64,000 nt of DNA from positions 2,234,288 through 2,298,287 of the forward strand of contig NC_079510.1 of assembly GCF_030052815.1 (NCBI RefSeq), written 5' to 3'. Both the position numbers and the translations under genes were made by a program. The notes beneath the pieces are model-generated. The model saw only the letters and a program-made list of their open reading frames with translations. It did not search any database and was not told the origin of the DNA. Positions 1 to 10,500 of the stretch are shown here, in pieces. Position 1 is the stretch's first letter. The number at the start of each line of letters is the position of its first letter. This stretch comes from Hevea brasiliensis. Taxonomy: Eukaryota > Streptophyta > Magnoliopsida > Malpighiales > Euphorbiaceae.

Positions 1-280
1 AAATTTTGACCTAGTTGAAGGGAGTATGAATTGCATGAATTAAATGAGATAGAAGGAGTTTAAAAGTCTTAATTAGTTGATTGATTATAGTTTAAAGTTT
101 TGAATTTAGTTAAATGCAACATATTAGTGTAATTAGGGTTTGAAGACCTAGGGTTTGAGGCAAATTTTGGAGAAATGTATAAATGACATGTTGGACCTAT
201 TGTGAAGTGAAATAATGGTCAATTATGACCAAATAACTTGTGTGGGAATGATAGGAAACTAAGTTAAATTCGGAGGTAAA

Positions 281-306
281 TGGTCATGCTGCTGGCAGCA
301 TGACCA
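281..306. promoter_or_regulatory. 26-bp palindrome in the E1 LTR
   Basis: Perfect 12-bp arms (TGGTCATGCTGC and its complement) surround a 2-bp centre. The same palindrome sits at 13787-13812 in E2, and a version with a changed centre sits in E3 near 26152-26178. Its place in the upstream part of the LTR suggests a protein-binding site or a hairpin; the function is inferred. Confidence 0.6.
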
Positions 307-535
307 AACCCACTTTGAAGGACCAAAACTCAAATTTTACAAGTCCAATTGATATGCCACAAATTGGAGATGAAAATAGACATAAAAGAGCACAATTTTT
401 ATTAAGGAACCATGGCCAAAAACTGACCAAAACTTGGTGAAACAATTGACCAAAGTGAAATGATAGCAGGCTGCCACTGCACCAAACTGACCAAATGAGT
501 AGTAACTGTTCATTTAGTCATAACTCGAGTTAGAC

Positions 536-550
536 AGGTCAAATTGACCT
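536..550. promoter_or_regulatory. Inverted W-box-like pair
   Basis: AGGTCAAATTGACCT is a perfect 15-bp palindrome containing two facing TTGACC cores, the W-box core bound by WRKY factors (family knowledge). Further cores lie at 217-222 and 446-451. The palindrome is kept in the E2 and E3 LTRs. Activity is inferred. Confidence 0.45.
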
Positions 551-1992
551 GAAATTTGGCCAGGGGTTAGAGGAGATATAGATTTAAAACTTTCATGAAG
601 AACATCACCCCAAATTATGCCATTAACCCATTCAAATTATTGAGCAAAGTTGAGTTACCAAACCTGTAACTCTGCAGATTTTCAGTTGAGCAGTAAGGTT
701 TGGATGGTTATAACTCTCTCTAGAAAACTCGGATTTAGGCGATTCTTGAACCGATGGAAACCTAAGACATAATAGAACATTTCATCTGAATAAAGTTAGA
801 CCAAATTATGAACTTAACTTGATCAAATTACTGACCAAAGTTGGATCAAAAATCTGCCAGCACCTAAATTGCAGCATGAACAGTACACGTGAACAGTAAT
901 TTTATTTTGGCCATAACTTGAGCTACAAAACTCCGATTGAGGTGATCCAAAAATGAAAATACACTTAAGACAATAAGGAACATTTTCTATGGAGGAAGTT
1001 TTGTCAAATTCCAATAGTAGATCGACCAATGGAACAGTACAACTTCGGAGAACCAAAACCGAAATTTGGCAATTTTGCCAAAATGACCTAAGCTTTGAGA
1101 AAATGACCAAAACCAACAAGTTTAATGACCAAAATGTGGTATGTGGGTGAAGTTAGAGTTCCCATACCTAGTAAGCCTTAAAAAGTCAACTATTTGACTG
1201 GAATAGTGTAGTGAATAGTAACCCGAAACACAAAATTTCAAAAACGTCATATTTAACACGTTAGAGCTAGGTAAATGTGGAGCTAAGTTTATTTTGGATT
1301 TATTTTAAGTTCTAGTACTGAAACATTGTAAAATTGCGTGTTTCAGTGGAAAAGAATGCCGGGACAGAACCCGAGGAGTCGAGTCAAGGCCAACAGGCGA
1401 CTCGTTTGAGGTTTGTGCACAACATATACTTTTATAATCATCTTTTGCATATTGTTTTGAATAATGTGAAATATTGGATTATGGCATTCTTATGATGTTT
1501 GATTTAAATTGTGAAAGTTATTGTGTATATTTGAAATGACAATGTTTAGCAAATTGTTAAGATAAGTTTTGAAACCACAGTGTCATGACCATATATTTGA
1601 ACACCTCAATAGCACGACTAGTGGGGGTAATTAGTTTCGAATTTTGATTCCTTCTCTGGAGAAGTGTTGAGGTGTGCCAGTAGAAGAGGATGTGAATGGA
1701 TATCCCATATATTTGAGCTAGCTAGCCTTGTGATATGATTTCTCTTTAGCCTCTGGCTATTGAGATTCATGTGATTTCTCTTTACCCTCTGGCTATTGAG
1801 ATTATATTTGTTTCGAATGGCATGATCTAGCTGTGGGTTTTATGAAATGTGTTTTGATACTTTGAAATGAACTTGGTTTACATTTAAAATCTCACAATGC
1901 ATGATTTGTATTTAATTTTCATGTTTAGCCAAATCTTTGAATAAATGTGCTTTAAGTTTTGCATAAAGATTATTTTAGTATATTGTGCACCA

Positions 1993-2118
1993 CTGAGTCC
2001 TAGTACTCAGCGATAGCTTCTATTGCTGTCGCAGATACAGAGATTAGAGGAGCAGCAGACTGAGCTGCTGAGTTGTGTGGAGTTATCAGCTTGAAGTCTT
2101 CGGGTATAATTTATACCC
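1993..2118 (+). promoter_or_regulatory. Row of four hairpins near the LTR 3' end
   Basis: There are four consecutive inverted repeats. CTGAGT/ACTCAG lies at 1993-2010. GCGATAGC/GCTGTCGC lies at 2010-2032, with one G-U pair. CAGCAG/CTGCTG lies at 2053-2070. GGGTATAA/TTATACCC lies at 2102-2118. The same row occurs in the E2 5' LTR (about 15750-15865) and in the E3 5' LTR in reverse (about 34360-34480). It may be part of the R/U5 leader RNA. Confidence 0.6.
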
Positions 2119-2704
2119 TAACTGTAAATACTCCTTTTGATTTATATATTGCACATGAATGTATGGGCATGTAAAAGTGGGTCTTGAGCAGTTTGTATAA
2201 AATTTGTATAAGTTGTAATATATATTGTGGTTTTGAAACTCTCTTAATGTAAATGTTGTAATAATGTATCTAAATTGTTTTGTTTCAACTGAAATATGAA
2301 TGATATTGATTGACAGTATTTTGAGAATTATTAAACTTGTGAATTTGAGAAATTGGTTGAGATTGAGTATGAATTTGAAGCAGTGGTTAGAAAATTATTG
2401 GAAGTGCTTTTATTTCAGGTATTTGAAGAACTGGTTTCTCAAAATACAGAGGGAACTCTGTCAAAATTTTTATAAAATTTGCGGCAAAATTAAAATGGAC
2501 AAAAATTATTACTAGTATTTAAACTTTGAATAAATGGTTTTTAATTCACTAAAATGCTCACCACTTCCAAAATGTAAGAAAATTGTTTTAAAATCCCTTG
2601 TAGGGTACTTAATGAGTTATCGGTAGGTGAAGTTCGGTAGTTCATTAAGTATTCTACGGGATCATGTTATGCCTTACGGAGGGGTAAGGTGTGACATGTT
2701 TTAG

Positions 2705-2716
2705 TGGTATTAGAGC
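2705..2716 (+). other. E1 primer-binding site (initiator Met tRNA)
   Basis: TGGTATTAGAGC lies 8 bp after the LTR end. It differs by one base from the TGGTATCAGAGC seen in E2 and E3, which is the complement of the plant initiator-Met tRNA 3' end. Confidence 0.9.
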
Positions 2717-2885
2717 AAAATTTTGAAGTTTGTTTTAAATTGTGAATTTGTGTCTTTTCTTTATTAAGTACAACTGCTCAATGTCCATAATTGTTACATA
2801 CAGTGCATTACATCATGAATATGAACTAACGGAGGGAAATCTCCTTGTGTTACTTGTTCAGGAGATACCCTAACTTCAGCCTGAA

Positions 2886-4105
2886 ATGGAAGAAGGATCG
2901 CCATTGAGCGATTTGTTGAAGCTAAGGCACAAGGGGAAGCCCCACTTACCGAATGTTAGTGGGTCAAAGACCACTTCACAAATGCTGCGATTCCTGACAA
3001 TTTGCACAGCAGATGGCTGCGATATTTCAAAGAAATGGTCGGGGAATGCCCGCTCAAGCTCCACCCCAAACACTGCGTGGCACAACCATCGCTCCAAATG
3101 CACAATATGATAAATTACTGAAGTATGGGGCTGTAGAATTTAAGGGTACCGTGGACCCTTTAGAGGCAGAGCAATGGCTTGAAAGAATGGACAGAGTATT
3201 TAAGAAGCTGCACTGCCAAGATGAGTTGAAGTTTGAATACTCTGTGTCACTGCTACAAGGGGATGCGTATGATTGGTGGAAGACCATCCCCCACAGCTTG
3301 GCTGAACCACCAGTGCTGACCTAGGATGACTTCATCAGAGAGTTCAGACAGAAATACATCCCAGATGCATATGTTGATCAAAAGTTACAAGAGTTTCTGA
3401 GTCTAAAACAAGGCAATAGATCAGTGGCAGAGTATGAGAGGGAGTTGTCTCGCTTAATTCATTATGCTGAGAGTCTCCTTTCCACCAGCAAGGCAAGGTG
3501 CAAGAGATTTGAGACGGGTTTAAAGCCTAGCATAAGGATGCAAGTTGTGGGATTTTGACACAGCAACTTCTCAGAACTTATGTCTCAAGCACTTGAACTG
3601 GAGAGAATTGAAGCAGAAGCAACCCCAGGAAAAGAAAAAAGCTGAGAAATCAGAAAAAGACAAGGGGGAAAAACCAGTTGAACAGAGTTCTGGTACTACC
3701 TCTGGAAAGAAAAAGAAGTTTAGTGGACCCAGTAGGGGTCGAGGTGGAAGATTTGGTAGGGGCCGATTCTCTGGACAGAGACCCCCTAGGTCTGGTCAGC
3801 AGTTGAGCAGGGGTTCACATTCTGCCCGCCCCTGTGAGACTTGTGGCAAGATTCATGGGGGGGAATGTTATTGGGCCACTGGAGCCTGTTTTAACTGTGG
3901 AGGCAAGGGCCATATAGCTAAAGATTGTACTAGTGCTCCGAGATATGGTCCAGCTCCTACTACTGCCGAGGGATCTATTCAGAGTCCTACCCTCAGAGGT
4001 TCACAGTCATTTGGCAGAGGAAGAGGCAGAGGTAGAGGTACTGCTTCAGGCAGTCAGGGCACAGTTGGTCAGTCTGCACAAGGAAGTGCTTCAGCCAGAG
4101 TCTAC
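2886..4105 (+). pseudogene. gag: E1 gag (capsid/nucleocapsid), decayed
   Basis: Gag forms the retrotransposon particle and packages RNA. A Met-Glu-Glu-Gly start at 2886 matches the E3 start. The capsid core, with the segment EAEQWLERMDRVF and then LLQGDAYDWW, is read from 3013. The nucleocapsid has a CETCGKIHGGEC box and a CCHC knuckle (CFNCGGKGHIAKDC), followed by an arginine/glycine-rich tract, at about 3730-3935. Lesions are a TAG at 3322-3324 in place of an expected Trp, a TGA at 3556-3558 where E3 has CGA, and a frame change in an A-rich run near 3630-3645. Because the TAG is shared with E3, it predates at least one of the insertions or arose twice. Confidence 0.85.
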
Positions 4106-4803
4106 ACAATGAAACAGCGAGAAGAGGCTGAGACTTCCGATGTGGTAGCTGGTACATTCTCTATCTCTGATCAAGAAGTATTTGTATTGTTTGATCCGGG
4201 TTCAACCCATTCATATGTTAGTGCTAGCATAGTCAGTTCACTTGCTGTTCCATGTGTGCAAATGGGTTTTGAAGTGCTAGTAACTAGTCCTTTAGGACAA
4301 GAGGTCCGGGTCAATGTAATTTATAGATACTGTCCTTTGGTGATCCAAGAACATGTGTTCCTGTCAGACTTGTTTGATATGCCCTTCAGAGAGTATGATA
4401 TTATCTTGGGCATTGATTGGTTAGCCAGGCATCATGCTATGATTGGATCAGAGATCAAAATACCACTTTTGGTCTCCTCTCAGACGGTGATGTGGTAATA
4501 CACGGGGAGAGGCATTTACTGCCATCAAACATCATTTTGGCTGCACTAGCCAGAAGAATGATCAGAAAGGGGTGTGAAGCATACTTGGCACATGTGATAG
4601 ACACCCAGGTGGGGAGTCCAGTACTAAGGGACATCCCTATGGTATGTGACTTTCCGGATGTGTTTCCTGATGAATTGCCAGGATTACCTCCAGAAAGAGA
4701 GGTGCAGTTTGAAATTGATGTTATGCCTGGTGTGGACCCAATCTCCATAACGCCATATAGAATGGCACCTGCAGAATTAAAAGAGTTGAAAGTACAGTTA
4801 TAA
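4106..4803 (+). pseudogene. E1 aspartic protease and linker to RT, frameshifted
   Basis: The protease matures the Gag-Pol polyprotein. The active-site segment DPGSTHSYV lies at about 4192-4219, followed by the IILGIDWLARHHA segment typical of plant chromoviral proteases. The frame from 3545 stops at 4498, while homology continues in the frame open from 4417, so there is a frame change near 4445-4490. That stretch is scrambled at CTG/CAG sites compared with E3 (32036-32060). The linker ends at a TAA (4801-4803) where a Gln codon is expected just before RT. Confidence 0.8.
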
Positions 4804-4806
4804 GAG

Positions 4807-5478
4807 TTGCTTGACAAAGGCTTTATCCGCCCTAGTGTGTCACCTTGGGGAGCGCCAGTATTGTTTGTTAAGAAGAAGGATGGCACTCTCCGGTTATGCA
4901 TTGACTATCGGCAGTTGAATAAGGTGACAATAAAGAACAGATATCCATTGCCCCGTATTGATGACTTGTTTGATCAGTTGAGGGGTGCAGCTGTGTTCTC
5001 CAAAATTGACCTGAGATTAGGTTATTATCAGCTGAAGGTACAAGAGCAAAGTATTCCTAAAACTGCCTTCAGAACCTGCTATAGCCATTATGAGTTCCTA
5101 GTTATGCCATTCGGGTTAACTAATGCTCCGGCTGCTTTTATGGATCTGATGAACACTATTTTTAGACCATACCTCGACCAGTTTGTTGTGGTATTCATAG
5201 ATGATATATTGGTCTATTCGAGGAATGCAGAAGAGCATGATAGACATCTGCGGATTGTACTGCAGACTTTGAGGGAGAAACAGCTATATGCCAAATTATC
5301 GAAGTGTGAATTTTGGCTGAAGGAAATATCTTTCTTGGGGCATGTAGTATCAGAAGAGGGCATTAAGGTAGATCTAAGTAAGATTGAAGCCGCCCCATTG
5401 GAGGCCACCCGAAATGTCACGTAGATTCGTAGTTTTCTGGTTTAGCCGATACTACCGTAGATTTGTGAAGGATTTTCC
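4807..5478 (+). pseudogene. E1 reverse transcriptase, 3' end frameshifted
   Basis: RT copies the element RNA into DNA. The reading frame shows [20 protein letters not shown], then [12 protein letters not shown], then [12 protein letters not shown], then the catalytic FIDDILVYS at 5193-5220, which is the F/YxDD box in the Ty3/gypsy form. The frame ends at 5422-5424. The thumb/connection region continues in other frames to about 5478; E3 (30240-30330) shows the same stretch without that break. All visible catalytic residues are present, so the loss of function comes from nonsense and frame changes. Confidence 0.88.
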
Positions 5479-6072
5479 ATGTTGGCATCTCCATTGACCA
5501 AACTGCTTAGAAAAGAGGTAAAATATCAGTGGATGGATAAATGCCAGCAGAGTTTTGATGAATTGAAGAGATGTTTGACTGAAGCTCCAGTCCTGACTTT
5601 ACCTACACCGGGTAAAGAATATACATTTTACAGCGATGCTTCTCACAACGGGTTAGGTTGTGTGTTGATGCAAGATCGAAATGTCATTGCCTATGCATCA
5701 CGCCAGCTAAAATCGCATGAGAGGAATTATCCGACACATGATTTGGAGCTTGCAGCCATTGTGTTTGCTCTTAAGATCTGGAGACATTATTTGTATGGGG
5801 AGAAATGTTACATCTACACAGATCATAAGAGTTTGAAGTATTTGGGCACCCAGAAAGAGTTGAATTTGAGACAGAGGAGATGGTTAGAGTTTATAAAAGA
5901 CTATGATTGTCTGATAGACTATCAGTCAGGGAAAGCTAATGTTGTGGCTGACGCCCTAAGTCGCAAGACTATGGCAAGTCTATGGGTTACTCCTTTGTCT
6001 TTGGTACATGAGTTGAGGTTATTACATGCCAGTTTAGAGATTAATGATGAGGGGCAGACAGCAGTTGCATAG
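5479..6072 (+). pseudogene. E1 RNase H domain
   Basis: RNase H degrades the RNA of RNA-DNA hybrids during reverse transcription. The open stretch of 197 codons keeps [13 protein letters not shown] (first Asp), the ThrHisAspLeuGlu-Leu segment (Glu), [10 protein letters not shown] (Asp) and [11 protein letters not shown] (final Asp region), spaced as in Ty3/gypsy elements. It ends in a TAG at 6070-6072. The homologous TDHKSL codons in E3 are the target of the U6-TRIM insertion. Confidence 0.88.
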
Positions 6073-6084
6073 CATGTACAGCCA

Positions 6085-7511
6085 ATGTTGATTGATCAGA
6101 TTAAAATGGCTGCTCATAATGATGAAAGGTATCAGAAGCTGTTGGAAGAAGTCCGACAGGGCAAGAAACCAGAGTTCTCAATCAGAAATGATGGTTTACT
6201 GCTACACCAAGGCAGAATGTGTGTTCCTAATGATGTTGATTTGAGGCAGATCATTTTGAAGGAAGCACATGAGTCTCCTTTTGCCATGCACCTTGGTGGT
6301 ACAAAAATGTATAGAGGGCTAAAGGAGCATTACTGGTGGATGGGTATGAAGAGAGATGTAGCAGAGTTTGTGTCCAAATGCCTAACTTGTCAGCAAGTAA
6401 AGGCAGAGCATCAAGTACCCACTGGGTTGTTACATCCGCTACCAGTGCCGGAATGGAAATGGGAAAGAATAACGATGGATTTTGTGATGGGACTTCCGAT
6501 GACTTAGAAGAGTCATGATGCAGTTTGGGTCATTGTTGACAGACTGACTAAGTCTGCTCATTTTCTGCCAGTCCGGATGGACTACAGTTTGGACAGATTG
6601 GCTAGGTTGTACATTGATGAGATTGTGAGACTGAATGGAGTGCCAGTATCCATTGTATCAGACAGAGATCCTAGGTTCACTTCTAGATTCTGGGGTAGTC
6701 TTCAGAGAGCCCTAGGAACTAGATTGAACTTCAGTACTGCATTCCACCCACGCATGCATGGCCACCCGAGAGGGTAATTCAGATCTTGGAGGACATGCTA
6801 CGGGCTTATGTGATTGAGTTTGAGGGTAGTTGGGATACACACTTGCCTTTGATTGAGTTTGCTTACAACAACAGCTACCAATCAAGCATTGGGATGCCTC
6901 CATATGAAGCTTTGTATGGCAGAAAATGTAGAACCCCGTTGTGTTGGGATGACGTGGGTGAAAGAAAAATGATCGGACCCGAAATTGTTCAATGATCAAG
7001 AGAAAATCAAGGTGATCGGGTCGACTTAAACCGCATCGCATCACAAAAGTCCTATGTTGATTTGAAAAGAAGGGATATTGAGTATACAGTGGGTGAGAAA
7101 GTTTTCCTCAAGGTTTCTCCTTGGAAGAGGATTATGAGATTCGGCCAAAAGGGGAAACTAAGTCCTCGTTTTATCGAGCCATATGAGGTTCTGGAAAGAG
7201 TGGGTCCTTTGGCATATCGGTTGGCACTACCTCCAGAGTTGGAGAAGATACATAATGTCTTCCATGTGTCTATGTTGAGGAGGTATCGATCAGACCCATC
7301 TCATGTACTACTAGTAGAGGAAATTGAAGTAAATCCAGACCTCACATATGAGGAAGAACCCATAGTGATTCTGGCTTATAAGGTGAAGCAGCTACGGAAT
7401 AAGCAGATACCATTGGTAAAAGTGCTGTGGAACCATCATTCAGGCCAAGAAGCTACTTGGGAACGAGAGGAGGACATGAGGAGACAACACCCACAGCTAT
7501 TCAGAGATTGA
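6085..7511 (+). pseudogene. E1 integrase with C-terminal chromodomain, three breaks
   Basis: Integrase inserts the cDNA. The HHCC zinc domain (KCLTCQQVK) and first catalytic Asp ([10 protein letters not shown]) lie in 6085-6507, which ends in TAG. The second Asp (SDRDPRFTS) lies in 6577-6777. The region of the third residue (Glu) at about 6755-6775 is scrambled and frameshifted. The frame reopens at 6786-6995, breaks again at scrambled 6990-7050, and is open from 7062 to 7511. That last stretch has the GKLSPRF...PYEVLERVG segment and a chromodomain (LVKVLWNHHSGQEATWE) at its C-terminus. In chromoviruses the chromodomain directs integration to heterochromatin (family knowledge). Confidence 0.87.
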
Positions 7512-7520
7512 TACCAGGTA

Positions 7521-7556
7521 AAATTTCGAGACGAAATTTATTTAAGGGGGGGAGAA
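7521..7556 (+). other. E1 palindrome and polypurine tract
   Basis: AAATTTCG/CGAAATTT (7521-7539) forms an 8-bp stem with an AGA loop. It is followed by the AAGGGGGGGAGAA tract (7544-7556) that primes plus-strand DNA. The 3' LTR starts one base later. The same pair of features occurs in E4 (57003-57022, 57028-57040) and, partly degraded, in E2. Confidence 0.85.
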
Positions 7557-7557
7557 T

Positions 7558-10500
7558 TGTAACACCCCCGTTGCATAGCCTGGTAGATTTCACTGTTCCG
7601 GTGATCGGTGTCGGTCCGGACAATTAATGGGATTAGGGCCACACTTAAGACAATTTGAGAAGCCATAAACACAAATAATTAGTAATGTTTAATTAGTTAA
7701 CTATAAATAAGAAAAACAGAACATAAGAGGTTAAACGAGCCGAGAGTCACAAATGATGAGTGACCTCTCCTGAACGCATCGCAAGTCATTTTAAACTCAA
7801 ATTTCGAACCGTAAAAAGTGACGCTGCGATCCTTAGGACCCTTATGAACACAGTGGAAAAGATAAAATCATGAAAAAGAACTGTTAAGTCAGTTACATAA
7901 TTAGGTCAGGGAGCCGGAAGAAATATTGGATTATTTACAAATCGGGATGAACCGGCGAGGGGCAATTTGGTCAATTGACCCCGAAAGCTGACTCCTGACC
8001 TAACTGTCAAATAAAATTGGAGAAAAGAAAATTTCGGAATCGAGAATTAAATTAAAGAACTAATAGAAAAAAAAATAAATAGAAAAAAAAAAGAAAAAAA
8101 AAGAAAAAGATGGAAAAGTCAAAGTTGATGACATCATTAATGATGTCATAAACAAATTAATTAAGTGAATTATTAATTATGGAATTTTGGTCTTCAAAAA
8201 GGGATAAGACTAAGGAAAATAAAACAAAAAAAAATAGGAAAAAAACACTCTTCTTCTCCATTGTTGCCGCCCCATCTTCCTCTCATCTCCCATGAGAATT
8301 TCTTCATTTAAGCTTACATTAAGCTTAATTTCCTTCACCCAATCAACATAACTCCCCTAAAAACCTCACTAGACTTTGCAATCTCAACTTGAGAACAAGA
8401 AAGAAAGAGGAAAGAAAGAGAACAATTGAAGGCTTGGCAATTAAATTGAGGTTAGTATGCTAAATTCTTTATTTATCCATTCAAATGCATATGTGATGGT
8501 TGAAAGTGAGCTTAGAACTTGATTTAAATGAAACAAACATGGGAGAAGGACTAAACTGAAATTTTGACCTAGTTGAAGGGAGTATGAATTGCATGAATTA
8601 AATGAGATAGAAGGAATTTAAAAGTCTTAATTAGTTGATTGATTATAATTTAAAGTTTTGAATTTAGTTAAATGCAACATATTAGTGTAATTAGGGTTTG
8701 AAGACCTAGGGTTTGAGGCAAATTTTAGAGAAATGCATAAATGACATGTTGGACCTATTGTGAAGTGAAATAATGGTCAATTATGACCAAATAACTTGTG
8801 TGGGAATGATAGGAAACTAAGTTAAATTCGGAGGTAAATGGTCATGCTGCTGGCAGCATGACCAAACCTACTTTGAAGGACCAAAACTCAAATTTTACAA
8901 GTCCAATTGATATGCCACAAATTGGAGATGAAAATAGACATAAAAGAGCACAATTTTTATTAAGGAACCATGGCCAAAAACTGACCAAAACTTGGTGAAA
9001 CAATTGACCAAAGTGAAATGATAGCAGGCTGCCACTGCACCAAACTGACTAAATGAACAGTAACTGTTCATTTGATCATAACTCGAGTTAGACAAGTCAA
9101 ATTGACCTGAAATTTGGCCAGAGGTTAGAGGAGATATAGATTTAAAACTTTCATGAAGAACATCACCCCAAATTATGCCATTAACCCATTCAAATTATTG
9201 AGCAAAGTTGAGTTACCAAACCTGTAACTCTGCAGATTTTCAGTTGAGCAGTAAGGTTTGGATGGTTATAACTCTCTCTAGAAAACTCGGATTTAGGCGA
9301 TTCTTGAACCGATGGAAACCTAAGACATAATAAAACATTTCATCTGAAGAAAGTTAGACCAAATTATGAACTTAACTTAATCAAATTACTGACCAAAGTT
9401 GGATCAAAAATCACGAGACCTAAATTGCGGATGAACGAAGGCACGTGAATGCGTAATTTTAACTTGAGCTACAAAACTCCAATTGAGATGATCCAAAAAT
9501 GAGAATACACTTAAGACAATAAGGAACATTTTCTATGAAGGAAGTTTTGTCAAATTCCAACAGTAGATCGACCAATGGAATAGTGCAACTTCGGAGAACC
9601 AAAACCGAAAATTGGCAATTTTGCCAAAATGACCTAAGCTTTGAGAAGATGACCAAAACCAACAACTTTAATGACCAAAATGTGGTATGTTGGTGAAGTT
9701 AGAGTTCCCATACCTAGTAAGCCTTAAAAAGTCAACTATTTGACTGGAATAGCGCAGTGAATAGTAACCCGAAACACAAAGATTCGAGAACGTCGTATTT
9801 AACACGTTAGAGCTAGGTAAATGTGGAGCTAAGTTTATTTTGGATTTATTTTAATTTCTAGTACTGAAACATTGTAAAATTGCGTGTTTCAGTGGAAAAG
9901 AATACCGAAACAGAACCTGAGGAGTCGAGTCAAGGCCAACAGGCGACTCGTTTGAGGTTTGTGCACAACATATACTTTTATAATCATCTTTTGCATATTG
10001 TTTTGAATAATGTGAACTATTGGATTATGGCATTCTTATGATGTTTGATTTAAATTGTGAAAGTTATTGTGTATATTTGAAATGACAATGTTTAGCAAAT
10101 TGTTAAGATAAGTTTTGAAACCACAGTGTCATGACCATATATTTGAACACCTCACTAGCACGACTAGTGGGGGTAATTAGTTTCGAATTTTGATTCCTTC
10201 TCTGGAGAAGTGTTGAGGTGTGCCAGTAGAAGAGGATGTGAATGGATATCCATATATTTGAGCTAGCTAGCCTTGTGATATGATTTCTCTTTAGCCTCTG
10301 GCTATTGAGATTCATGTGATTTCTCTTTAGCCTCTGGCTATTGAGATTCTATTTGTTTCGAATGGCATGATCTAGCTGTGGGTTTTGTGAAATGTGTTTT
10401 GATACTTTGAAATGAACTTGGTTTACATTTAAAATCTCACAATGCATGATTTGTATTTAATTTTCATGTTTAGCCAAATCTTTGAATAAATGTGCTTTAA

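Larger units (their letters stand above)
1..2696 (+). repeat. E1 5' LTR (last 2.7 kb)
   Basis: It matches 8559-11241 almost base for base and ends in TGTGACA directly before the PBS. It contains a 26-bp palindrome at 281-306, a W-box-type palindrome at 536-550 and a row of hairpins at 1993-2118. No host gene is visible in it. The antisense open frame near 823-1119 recurs in the other LTRs only because the LTRs are homologous. Confidence 0.95.

Noticed and set aside
823..1119. Antisense open frame of about 70-98 codons found in all six chromoviral LTRs (also near 9459, 14334, 21465, 25340 and 35395)
   Set aside because: It follows from LTR homology. Lengths and ends differ freely between copies, residues change without a conserved pattern, and no domain is recognisable.
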